Assembly: GCA_030765055.1 (NCBI GenBank)
Contig: CM060955.1
Coordinates: 96,998,647 to 97,062,646, forward strand
DNA from: Mantis religiosa
Taxonomy: Eukaryota > Arthropoda > Insecta > Mantodea > Mantidae
Length of the DNA stretch: 64,000 nt
Direction: 5' to 3'
Part shown: positions 55,331 through 64,000 of the stretch, piece after piece
How the letters are laid out: each line of letters opens with the position of its first letter
How positions within the stretch are numbered: position 1 is the stretch's first letter
Program-made: the position numbers and the translations under genes
The notes under the pieces: generated by a model
Told to the model about the DNA's origin: nothing
The model's input: only the letters and a program-made list of their open reading frames with translations
Databases searched by the model: none

Positions 55331-55504
55331 CCACAAAAATTAAAGAACACCAATAGAATGCATAATGTGAGCATGGCTTTCTGTTTAATAAATATATGTT
55401 ACTTGAACATATGAGAAAGAGAGAGAGATGCAGAGACAGACCTATGTATCATTTGGTTATTAGGTGAATGAAGCCATGAGAGTCTGCTATTAAAAGTATT
55501 ATTG

Positions 55505-55735
55505 TATTTTTATGAGTAAGGACTATGATAAATGAAGTACAAAATTAATATAAGTATGGGTCTAACTAGTACTCCATGCTCTACGTATTGCTAGTATTTA
55601 TCTAGAAAACGTTTTGTTGGGATCTTCCTAATGCTGACATTAGCTGAGGATGTTAGGAAGATCCTAACAAAACATTTTCCAGATAAACACTAGCAATATA
55701 CGGAGCATGGAGTGCTAGTTTGACTTATGATTATA
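55505..55735. repeat. Palindrome of PLE type 3 ends with hammerhead relic
   Basis: About 55560-55635 and 55645-55730 are inverted copies: AACTAGTACTCCATGCTC against GAGCATGGAGTGCTAGTTTG-type sequence, TATTGCTAGTATTTATCT against AGATAAACACTAGCAATATA, TTTTGTTGGGATCTTCCTAA against TTAGGAAGATCCTAACAAAA. The same sequence exists as a single end at 24752-24895. Same head-to-head layout as the palindrome at 33497. Confidence 0.85.
55638..55684 (+). ncRNA. Hammerhead relic (PLE type 3)
   Basis: CATTAG, CTGAGGA (intact box), extra T, GTTAGGA-AGA-TCCTAAC (7 bp), then AAAAC where GAAAC is expected (G12 to A), ATTTTCCAG. G12 is part of the catalytic centre, so it should not cleave. Confidence 0.5.
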
Positions 55736-55765
55736 TAATGATATTAGCACAATAGTAATACTTAC

Positions 55766-55932
55766 TTGCAGGTATCTGTAAAAATCATTATTGACCCCTT
55801 CTCATAGTCTGCGAAGTACTTGCGGACTGTTTCCACAAGATAACTATCCTTTGTACTGACTGGACATAGGACATAGTACTGATCCAGTTCTTCAACTGTA
55901 GCCACTTCTGCTTTGGCTTCCCACATAAATAC
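55766..55932 (-). CDS. DDX49: DDX49-like helicase, exon at the domain junction
   Basis: Acceptor ATTTATAG. Encodes VFMWEAKAEVATVEELDQYY, VLCPVSTKDSYLVETVRKYF and EKGSIMIFTDTCK, the linker and first strand of the second RecA-like domain (motif IV, IIFTDTC). Donor TGCAA/GTAAGT leaves two bases. Only 88 bp of intron (55933-56020) separate it from the previous exon. Confidence 0.95.
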
Positions 55933-56020
55933 CTATAAATGATTACCTTCATTAATGTTTAAAAAATATCATTAGACTATGTTGTGTTTAAAAAAAATGA
56001 TAAAGTTTATTTCATCATAC

Positions 56021-56125
56021 CTCATTAGTGGCCACTTCCTTTACTTTCTCTAGTGTATCTGTTATTGTAGCACTGAATAACAGGTTCTGCCGCTTTTTGG
56101 GAAGAGCATTAAATATTGTTTTTAG
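56021..56125 (-). CDS. DDX49: DDX49-like helicase, exon with motif III
   Basis: Acceptor TTATATTTCCAG; exactly 35 codons in phase 0. Encodes LKTIFNALPKKRQNLLFSAT then ITDTLEKVKEVATNE; SAT is motif III, coupling ATP hydrolysis to unwinding. Donor GAG/GTATGA. Confidence 0.95.
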
Positions 56126-56989
56126 CTGGAAATATAACAACATTTTTACAATATTAAGACTTATGTAGCTACTGAAACTCTGTACAATCTCTTAATGTCT
56201 GTTGAAACAAAATAAGAATAGGATTACATATCCCACATGAAAATTGGGAAACTTTCACCAGAAGTGATGTTAAGGAATTTTTAAAGGACCAAGGAACTAA
56301 GGATTTCTTAACTCTATATACTTAGAATTGAATTTATTTATATGTCTTGCTATTTACATTATTATTATCTATAATATATACATACTCCTTATTCTAAATG
56401 TATAAATTTTGGTGCCATTTCCCTTATTAACCTTGCTAACTCAGCCTGCTTGGCCTGTAGCCTTACTGAGTAGCACAGTCACCATTCTATACTCTAGTTT
56501 GCTGTTTCCTCTTATCCCAGCATATTTTCTTTTCCACTCCTATTGAATATAATATTTGAAATAAACGAACACATAACAGAAAGGTTTATAATAGCATTGA
56601 TTTTCTTTAAACTGAAGTTCATTACAGAATTCTATTAATCCAGATTGGCACAGATTATGATATGACACTACACTGTACCGTGGTACACATGCATCACACC
56701 ACAGTTAACTTAATATGCAGCCTAAAGCCAGCCATCACAACATGTGTAGTTCCCACTACCACCACCACATATAAATAAAGCTAAAGCTATTTGTCCAGTG
56801 TAACAACTGAATAGATGTAGAAAACTGGTAAAATAAATGTTAATTAATTAATTCAAATCAGAGCTACCCCATCTGAATAGCAATTTGGATCTGACAGTCA
56901 ACCCTAGCTGAACATGCAGACAACAAGCTGCAAAACATGTGCTACTTAATACCAGGTAAGTGGGGCAAGTGAAGTGTTGTTAAAATCAA
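56126..56989. other. DDX49 intron, unassigned part
   Basis: Nothing recognised before the LINE remnant. Confidence 0.4.
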
Positions 56990-57680
56990 ATAGTTGGTGG
57001 GCAAATATGGAAAAAATAGGAATGGGAGATATATGGAGATTAGAGGAAAGGAATACAAGAGATGCAGGTAAATTGGTAAAATGCAGAATAGAAGATATAG
57101 AAAGACAGGAAATATGGTGAAGTCTAGAAAATATGAAATCATTACAACTTTACAAGAAATTAAAAAAAATTGGGGACGAGAAGCATATGTAGATTACTGC
57201 AATAGGCAAGAGAGAGAAGGGTTAGCTTGGATGAGAACAGGAACAATATTTCTAAGAGAAATAAGAGGTAGGGAAAAGGGAATTTGTGAATTGTGTGGGG
57301 GGAAAGAAAGCATAGAACACTATGTAACAGAATGCGAGGAGGTTGCAACGTGGAGAAAAAAGGTTTGGGAGGAAAAATGGGAGAAAGTAGAGAAGAGGAT
57401 AGTAGCTATAAAAATTGTTAAAGGGCAGGGAGGAAAAGAAGGTAAGAAGTATTGGTGAGTTCTTGCAGAAAGTAAAAGAAAAATGGGCCAGAAATGTAAA
57501 GAATATAAGAAAGGAAGATGAGGGGGAAGAATGAGACTAATTAACTAACAAGGAGGCATGGAGGTTAAGAGCTACCTGGCAGAGCAGAAGACAGGGTGTC
57601 ATGTAAGCCAAGGTAGCAACAAGGTAAAGACAAATAAATGTAGCCAAAAGTTGTAAATTGTAAAATTTTGGAATATGCAC
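56990..57680 (+). pseudogene. Non-LTR retrotransposon remnant (C-terminal zinc-knuckle region)
   Basis: 57081-57458 is open and encodes IRGREKGICELCGGKESIEH then YVTECEEVATWRKKVW. C-x2-C-x7-H-x4-C is the zinc-knuckle-like motif at the C-terminus of several non-LTR RT clades. The purine-rich coding strand (many Lys, Arg, Glu) and a terminal run ending AATAAAATCTAAAG near 57690 fit the 3' end of a truncated LINE. RT palm motifs are absent. Confidence 0.7.
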
Positions 57681-58449
57681 AATAAAATCTAAAGTGTTGT
57701 TAAAAATCAAATTTTAAATTCAAAATATCTTCTGGTGGGTGGAGAATTATAACCAGGGTTAGGATATTTAGGTGCACATTTTTTTTTAGGGTAAATTTAA
57801 GTTCTTCAGAAAGGTACCACAGTGAAGTTGTGTGAAGTTTTGTTTCTAGTTGCCGAGAGGCAACATGCACGTTTTTCCCTTTTTGGGTACCTTCATCCCT
57901 TCCCCCATTTTTTCTTTGTAGTTTCATTCCATTTTACTCAATATAAAATATTTAACTTTTATTTAACATCTTCTCAGCTTACTGTGAACATGTAAAGGGT
58001 AAGCCTAACTCTTTCAGTAAACACTGTGCAGAAGTTGAAAGCACACATACAACAATGGAAAATAATAGTGTACAACAAATCCTCTTTCTCTTGCTTTACT
58101 GCTATAAAGCAGTCTACAATAATGCAACTGATAATGAATCATTCTCATTGTATAGCATTCTATCCTTTTAATTTCAGCAGAATCAGTAGCCTACTGTAGG
58201 CGAATGTGAGTTTCTTACTGTGACAGACATCATCTGTTCGCGCGGATTCCAAGGTTATGCAGAGACAGCTGTAACCGTAACCATACACATGCAGTTTCCA
58301 GAATTGACTCTGAGTTCTGCTCAAAGCTACTAGAAATCACTAAGACTGTAGTTCCTGCATGAATGAGAAGATTCTGGTAATTGTCGCAGTGTTATATAAG
58401 AGTCTGGGCAGCAAGTGAATGAGTTGTGTAACAGTTATCAGTAAGCCAA

Positions 58450-59324
58450 ACTATTTACTTTTTACATTAAACAGAAGCAATCACAGTAATGATGGGTTAA
58501 AATTGGTGTACAACAATCAAGTAATATCACGGGTTCAAAACACAAAGTTTTTAGGCATCCATATTGATGATAATCTTTAATTTCAGAATCATCTCCTAAT
58601 GACTTACTTCAAACTCAACAAAACTATATTCCTGCTACACCAGCTTATGAACATGTTACCATTTCAAATAGATTGTATTGTATACTTTGCATTATTTCAT
58701 TCTCATTTAGAATATGGAGTGATGATATGGGGATCTTTGCCTAAAACTTCCTTCATGCAGATTTTCTTGCTTCAAAACAAACAGTAAGAGCTTTAGCTAA
58801 AGTTAATAGATTGGAGTCTTGCAGGCCATACTTTAAGCAACTTAAAATACTTCCATTATTTTGTATACATATATTCTTCACTATTTTGTATGTTAAAACG
58901 TCAAGTGAATCCCCTCAACTAAACAAATATGTACTTATTTTACTCGCAGACAAAATGACCTTTTTCTGAGTTCATACAGGGGTACCTTTGGTAATAAAAA
59001 TATAAGTAATGCAGGTTCTATATATTTTTATGTTCTACTAACAGATTTAAAGGGATTGTCTGATATAAAACTGTTTAAGAAAGGACTCAAGAAATATTTA
59101 CTAACACACTGCTTTTACAATTCACAGGAATATTTCAAATAACAGTACTAATTAGTCTTAAACACATTAATGAAGATGTAGTTATGCTGCATATTTAAAG
59201 TCATTTTTGTTCTGAAATGGTTATAACTTGCATAAATTTAGAAGTATCCTGCTTATGCACTTTACTTTGTTGACTGGTTGTTTTGTTATCAATGATACAC
59301 AACAATTATTTGTGTACAATAATA
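58450..59324 (+). pseudogene. Non-LTR retrotransposon remnant (jockey/CR1-like 3' part)
   Basis: Encodes in pieces RVQNTKFLGIHIDDNL (the TKFLGI-ID block of LINE RTs), QIDCIVYFALFHSHLEYGVM (YFALFHSHL-YG), WGSLPKTSFMQIFLLQNKQ, then VRALAKVNRLESCRPYFKQL and KILPLFCIYIF, and later LFKKGLKKYLLTH-like text. Several stops. The mariner at 59325 seems to have inserted in its 3' part, with the remainder at 60662-60885. Confidence 0.78.
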
Positions 59325-60659
59325 CGAGGGCTATCCAGAAAGTAGATTACGTTTTCGTCTGTTTCCGCTAGGGGCGGGGCTAGCGCGGCCATCTTGGGGT
59401 CAGAGCGTTGCGCAGCTCAGTCGGCATCTAGCCGTGCTAGTGAGAGGTTCGTGCTGTGCTCCGTTCAGATACTGTGACGGTTTGAAATGTCTGCGTTAAT
59501 TGAAAATCCCGCGAGCTGCGAGGTGCGTGCAGTAATAAGGTTTCTGACTGCAAAAAACTGTAAACCGATAGAAATCTATCGGCAGCTTTGTGAAGTGTAT
59601 GGGGACAACATTATCACTGAAGGTGGAGTGCGTCAGTGTGTCATCAGATTTAAAAATGGCCGAACCAATGTTCACGACGAAGATCGAAGTGGGAGACCCA
59701 GCATAGTGACTGCCGAACTTGTCGAAAAAGTCGATGCTTAAGTCCGTGAAAATCGAAGGTTCACAATAACGGAACTTTCTTTGAGTTTTCCACAAATTTC
59801 GCGAAGTTTGTTGCACGAAATCATCAGCGAAAAGCTTGGTTACCACAAGTTTTGTGCAAGATGGATTCCAAAAATCTTGACAGAGGACCACAAAAATCAG
59901 CGAATGGCTGCAGCGTTGAACTTTTTGGACGTTTACCATAAGGATGGTGACTCTTTACTCGATCGCATCGTTACTGGTGACGAAACATGGGTGAAACACG
60001 TGAACTGTGAAACGAAATTGCAATCAATGCAGTGGGGGCACACAAGTTCTCCCCAAAAACCCAAGAAATGCATGCAAACAATGTCGGCAAGGAAGATGAT
60101 GGCGACTGTTTTTTGGGACAGAAAAGGTGTGATTTTGGTGGACTTCCTGGAAAGAGGCACTACAATAAACTCTCAAAGGTATTGCCAAACTCTCCAAAAA
60201 CTCAGAAGAGCCATTCAAAACAAGCGCAGAGGAATGTTGAGCTCTAAGATCTTGTTGATTCACGACAACGCCTGGCCCCACACGGCAAATGTCACTCGTG
60301 AAGTTCTTGAATCTTTTAAGTGGGAGTTGTTTCCTCATCCGCCGTACAGTCCCGACCTGGCACCAAGCGACTTCCACCTATTCCCAGCAATGAAGAAGTG
60401 GCTGGCTATGCAGCGTTTTGATGACGACGCACAGCTGCAAGAAGAGGTAACGAAGTGGTTGAAGGCGCAGGCGGCCGAATTTTTCGACGAAGGAATTTCC
60501 AAGCTCGTACATTGCTACGATAAATGCCTTAATTTGAATGGTGACTATGTCGAAAAGTAGTATTTGAGTGTGGCTTTCATCTGTATATAATAAAATTTGT
60601 TTCCTATACTTTGTTTACTTTTTATTCCAAAACGTAATCTACTTTCTGGATAGCCCTCG
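59325..60659 (+). mobile_element. Well-preserved mariner element with identical TIRs
   Basis: 1,335 bp; the 31-bp TIRs are identical (CGAGGGCTATCCAGAAAGTA then GATTACGTTTT), with TA target duplications at 59323-59324 and 60660-60661. Length and layout are those of a canonical mariner. It encodes a transposase with a single stop. Confidence 0.96.
59487..60560 (+). pseudogene. mariner transposase with one in-frame stop
   Basis: ATG at 59487 (MSALIENPASCEVRAVIRFL), first HTH including YRQLCEVYGDNIITEGGVRQ, linker DRSGRPS, then TAA at 59739-59741 after KVDA; the same frame continues VRENRRFTITELSLSFPQIS to LNLNGDYVEK and TAG at 60560. Catalytic motifs: VTGDETWV, LIHDNAWPHT and HPPYSPDLAPSDFHLF, with 34 residues between the second and third Asp (DD34D). 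The total would be 357 residues, close to typical mariner transposases (345-360). A single substitution can account for the stop. Confidence 0.93.
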
Positions 60660-60661
60660 TA

Positions 60662-60957
60662 TGTTCTGTATAATTTACACCTGGTTTTATGTGCATCATA
60701 TTAAATTCTTATTCTTATTTTATCATAATTATTAACATTAACATGGATTATTAATATTAACATGTCTAGTACCACTATTGTATCATTGTAATTATCTGTA
60801 TCTTATCCATTTTTATTGCTTCTGATATGATCTTCAATAACACCAACTGTGTATATTGTACAAATGAAAATAAACTAAACTAGTCACATTGAGTTAGCAA
60901 GTGAACTGATGTTAGTCCTTTGTTACATTAATGAATGAGTGTATTACTAGATTTTAC
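60662..60957 (+). other. Probable 3' tail of the LINE split by the mariner
   Basis: AT-rich sequence ending TATTGTACAAATGAAAATAA, resembling a LINE 3' UTR with a terminal polyadenylation-like signal. Confidence 0.4.
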
Positions 60958-62180
60958 CATGCCAAAGGTGTCCAGTGCTCAATTTATTGTTCTGGCTCAG
61001 GAATTCAAACAAGATTTCATAGACACAGATGGAACTGTTATTTAATGTACTATTTGTGATTCAGGAATGTCATTAGATGAAAAACACCAACAAGATTGCA
61101 TCAAACAGCACATTTCCAGCTCTAAGCATCAAATGAACAAGACTATTCAGGCAAACAAATCTCTATTACGAAATGCATTTCAACCGAGTTCTTCAAAAAT
61201 GCAAAATTTTAAGGAAATCAACATTGATATGTGTGCAGCTCTTACACAAGCAAAAATTCCTCTCAATGAGGTGAACCATCAAGCTTTCAAGGGATGTCTT
61301 GAAAAATACACAAAGATGTCAAATGCCAAATGAGACTAAGAAAAAACTACATGGAGCCTGTTTACCAAGAAACCATACAAAGAATCAAGGAGAAAGTGTC
61401 TGTTATGTGGGAATCATTGTGGATGAAACCATAGATTCTATGAAACAATATATTTTGGACATTTAAGTTTACCCTTAGCAGGGGAGAAAGTTAAGCCCAT
61501 GTTGTTAAAAATGTTTCAGCTGCAGAAAGCCAATGCCAGTACAACAATGCAATCAATTATGGACTTTTGTCAAAAACTCTGGCTTGCTGGTATTGAGTTT
61601 GAAAAATTTCTTCTTTTGGTTATGGACCAGACTCCACACATGCTTTCAGCTGTTTACTAATTGAAGCCTTTATTTCCTAAGTTGAAGCATATGACATGCT
61701 TGGTTCATGCTCTTCACAAGGTTTGTTAATCTATAAGGAATGAATACATTGCAAATCAGTTCATCTCTGCTCTGAAGAAGATTCTGCTGAAAGCTCCGAA
61801 TCATGTGGTCTACAAGAAAACCACTGGCCTGCTCCTTCCAAATTTCCTGGTCATTACTCACTGGGGATCTTGGATCGAGTGTACTGCTATGTTATGTGAG
61901 AATTTTGACAAAATTAAAGAGCTTTTGCTTTGGATACAGCTGACACGGGTGCAATTTCCAAGGCACAGCAACTTCTGTTACAACAGAAAATACATAATTT
62001 GCCGAAGACAACTTGAGTCTTCAGAAGAATCCAGACATTGAGGATTTTGCCACATCTGTAGGATTATCATTATGAGTGAATACAAGATTTGCCCCACTGG
62101 ATGTCAAAAGAAGCTTTAGCATCTACAAAGACATTTTACCTCCTAATAGAAACAAATTACTTTTAAAAATGTAGTGATGC
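60958..62180 (+). pseudogene. hAT-superfamily transposase relic (BED-type finger)
   Basis: ATG at 60959: MPKVSSAQFIVLAQEFKQDF, a stop, then CTICDSG and KQHISSSKHQMNK, a C-x2-C...H-x5-H BED-like zinc finger. 61067-61333 is open (LRNAFQPSSSKMQNFKEINI, CAALTQAKIPLNEVNH). Later pieces in changing frames: LKHMTCLVHALH-like text near 61690, then KKTTGLLLPNFLVITHWGSW and IECTAMLCENFDKIKELLLW at 61817-61930, the block of hAT transposases near the catalytic domain. Many stops and frameshifts. Confidence 0.75.
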
Positions 62181-62593
62181 TTAATGTCTTGAAGTATAAC
62201 AGCTCCATGTGTTTTCCTTCTTCTGATGAGTGATAATTTGATGTACTTGTTCGTAATTCAATAAATTAGAATAAAGGGAAGAGACATTGTTGAATTAGTT
62301 GGATAAAGCAGTACCTTTTTATCCCTTTTTTACCCTATTTGAGCACCTTTTCCCTCCTTTCCTTTTTTTCATCTGAAATTTGCACCTAAAAATCCTAACC
62401 CTGATTATTACATCTGATTTTTACATCCTGAAAAAGTCTGTATTATTGCAATCTCATCTTGATTAGCTGTTCAATGGTTCAACATGAAAAGCCCAACTTC
62501 CATGGTTTAAATCTTTTTCCTTTCTGTAAATCTGTCAATACTATTAATCTATGTTTAAACAATGACCTAAATTTTTTTAACAAATGGATTTAC
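62181..62593. other. DDX49 intron, unassigned part
   Basis: Intron sequence next to the donor CAG/GTAAATCC; nothing recognised. Confidence 0.5.
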
Positions 62594-62699
62594 CTGGTCA
62601 TCAAATCCTCCACTTAGCAATCTGTCAGCTTCATCCAGTACAAGAAACTGAATTTTCATTAGAGAGAATGTATTGCAGCTTTCCAAATGATCTGCCAAC
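62594..62699 (-). CDS. DDX49: DDX49-like DEAD-box RNA helicase, exon with the DEAD motif (first exon in window)
   Basis: Acceptor GTTTTGTAG; the first base completes a Gly/Arg codon, then 35 codons: LADHLESCNTFSLMKIQFLV, LDEADRLLSGGFDDQ. DEAD is motif II (Walker B), which binds Mg-ATP. R-LADHL preceding it is the end of motif Ib. Together with the five exons downstream on this strand it matches DDX49/Dbp8, an ATP-dependent RNA helicase for 18S rRNA maturation in the nucleolus. Motifs Q, I and Ia must be on exons beyond 64000. Joined phases are consistent across all six exons, so the gene looks functional. Introns total over 18 kb here and hold PLEs, LINEs, mariner, hAT and SINE copies. Confidence 0.95.
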
Positions 62700-63210
62700 C
62701 TACAAAACAAAAGTCTGATGTGTTATTATCATTTGACACTGTACCCATTATTGTATACTTTTTTATAACTTCTGAAAGCTTTCTTACTGGAGATGTTTTT
62801 CTATTTACTCCATGACAATTCAGATAAATGTTTGCAGAGTGATTTCTTACAATTTTGTTATAGGTGTAAGAGGAATACAGGAAGCTAAGGCAATAGTCAA
62901 ATCTTTAAAAACCACATCATTTTAAAAGTCAAACCTTCGAGATTGAAAATGGAAGCAACAGCTTCCAAAACTAGTCCCTCAAAAAATAAAAATGTGACTA
63001 CAAACAGCTTTTTCAATTAATTTGGATGTCACTGTTATAAATTCCTCCAAACACCCATAACCAGGTTTGGTATTTAGATATTCAACATTGTGTTTATGGA
63101 TAATGCTATTTACATAGCATTATCATACAAAATGAGTAAATAAGTACAATAATGGAAAATTTTATGCAAAAATTGTTTTCAAACTGCCCATCTGTAAAAT
63201 ATTTTCAAAA
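62700..63210. other. DDX49 intron, unassigned part
   Basis: Nothing recognised. Confidence 0.4.
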
Positions 63211-63313
63211 GTAGAATCAGAACACAGAATATTCAATGTCATAGACAGGATTTGAACCACAAATCATCTGCTCTATGTCTGGCTGCTCTACCACTGAGCT
63301 AACCTGGCAACAT
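63211..63313 (-). repeat. tRNA-derived SINE (type C)
   Basis: Minus strand: GTTGCCAGGTTAGCTCAGTG with A box TTAGCTCAGTGGTAGAGCA, GTGGTTCAAATCCTGTCTAT with B box GGTTCAAATCC, then GACATTGAATATTCTG. Same junction as 29445. Confidence 0.8.
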
Positions 63314-63593
63314 GGCAGTACAGCATTAAATTCTCCAAATGGCTCACATTTGCTTGATAGACCATGAGGAAATTTCAAATTTTATATCACATACCCCTAA
63401 GGCAACTCAAATACATAAGTACTTAGGTCCCGGGTTTTAAGTTTATATTACAATTTCCATTTATAATCATAATCAATAATTTCATAAGTACTTAAGTTCT
63501 AGGCTTTTATGGTTATTCTAGTCTCCATTTATAAGGGCAGTCAATGATAACATTATTCCAACACACATAAACCATGTGTAGGCAAACTTTTAA

Positions 63594-63642
63594 AGGTAGA
63601 ACCAGAATTGAAAAATTCAATGCCATAGCCAGGATCTTGAAT
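63594..63642 (-). repeat. SINE fragment (type C)
   Basis: Minus strand: AAGATCCTGGCTATGGCATTG, AATTTTTCAATTCTGGTTCT; the B-box-to-body junction only. Confidence 0.6.
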
Positions 63643-63683
63643 TTTGAGAATTACTTATGCCTACCTGAAAAATGTGAGAAAGG

Positions 63684-64000
63684 TTTGTTTCGAACAACCT
63701 TGCAACACTGACATGTATCTCTATACGTGCCCTAATTGACTAATGTTTTCGGCACCATAGGCAGTGCAATGTACGACAAATCCAGTTCAAAGCAAGGTCA
63801 GTGATAAATGTCACATAAAAGAATATATCACCAATTCCGATAAATGCACCTGCTATCGTCAATTATTCCAAGAGGCAGGTTTGAAGCAAAGAATCATCCT
63901 TTTATTTTGTGTTAAGAATTAACATGCATTCCTGATACATTAACTCTGTTACATAACATACTTAATTCATATGGTTATGAAAACATAAATGTGACAATTC
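63684..64000 (-). mobile_element. Internally deleted copy of the inner DDE transposon (runs off window)
   Basis: 63684-63770 matches the left end of the element at 50031 (TTTGTTTC, AACCTTGC, CTAATTGACTAATGTTTTCG, CACCATAGGC). From 63776 it jumps to sequence equal to 51045-51260 (AATCCAGTTCAAA-CAAGGTCAG, AAGAATTAACATGCATT, TTTGACAATTC-type end). About 0.9 kb including the transposase is missing, so this is a MITE-like derivative. Confidence 0.8.

Noticed and set aside
1..64000. CRISPR arrays, operons, ribosome binding sites, bacterial terminators
   Set aside because: Intron-containing nuclear DNA; no regularly spaced direct repeats of CRISPR type.

Overview
The window is a gene-poor, repeat-dense piece of an animal nuclear genome. 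It is AT-rich, with spliceosomal introns of 88 bp to almost 9 kb, tRNA-derived SINEs, and transposon families typical of arthropods: mariner, maT-like, piggyBac, hAT, and Penelope-like elements (PLEs). The gene sequences and repeat mix fit an insect with a large genome. A hemimetabolous insect such as a cockroach or termite is my guess, not a demonstrated placement. One scaffold gap of exactly 1,000 N lies at 10374-11373.

Three cellular genes are supported. (1) The last coding exon of a Rab33-type GTPase (1576-1806, +), ending in a CSC prenylation motif. (2) A TMEM53-like DUF829 alpha/beta-hydrolase gene (+) with four coding exons between 20809 and 33940. It carries a candidate Ser-Asp-His triad and has an apparent one-base frameshift in its first exon as assembled. 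(3) The C-terminal two thirds of a DDX49/Dbp8-type DEAD-box RNA helicase (-), in six exons from 62699 down to 43258. Its N-terminal exons lie beyond the right edge.

The rest is mostly mobile DNA, much of it inside introns. 1-9.2 kb: transposase HTH fragment, Rab33 exon, degenerate mariner, piggyBac relic. 13-14.5 kb: mariner with one internal stop. 14.6-15.5 kb: transposase fragment beside a heat-shock-like promoter with a matching 5' exon, a second copy of which lies at 38.2-38.5 kb. 16-30 kb: SINEs, duplicated PLE remnants, a hAT-like insertion, a maT-like pseudogene. 33.5 kb: a 173-bp palindrome made of PLE ends, inside a 355-bp TMEM53 intron. 37.8-42.7 kb: a PLE cluster including an inverted PLE dimer. 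45.0-46.4 kb: a 5'-truncated PLE with RT and GIY-YIG domains, flanked by a 15-bp target duplication inside an older transposase. 48.2-49.3 kb: another PLE. 49.9-52.2 kb: one TIR transposon nested in another. 55.5-62.2 kb: SINE, PLE palindrome, two LINE remnants, a well preserved mariner with identical 31-bp TIRs, and a hAT relic.

The most interesting signal is in the PLE ends. At least four distinct PLE sequence types carry motifs that fold as minimal type I hammerhead ribozymes: CTGANGA, helix II hairpin, GAAAC, a 2-nt loop, then GTH before helix I. PLE hammerheads are known in other eukaryotes. Unusual here are (a) an extra U after the CUGANGA box in every copy, and (b) repeated head-to-head palindromes built only from the ribozyme-bearing ends, one occupying half of a host intron.
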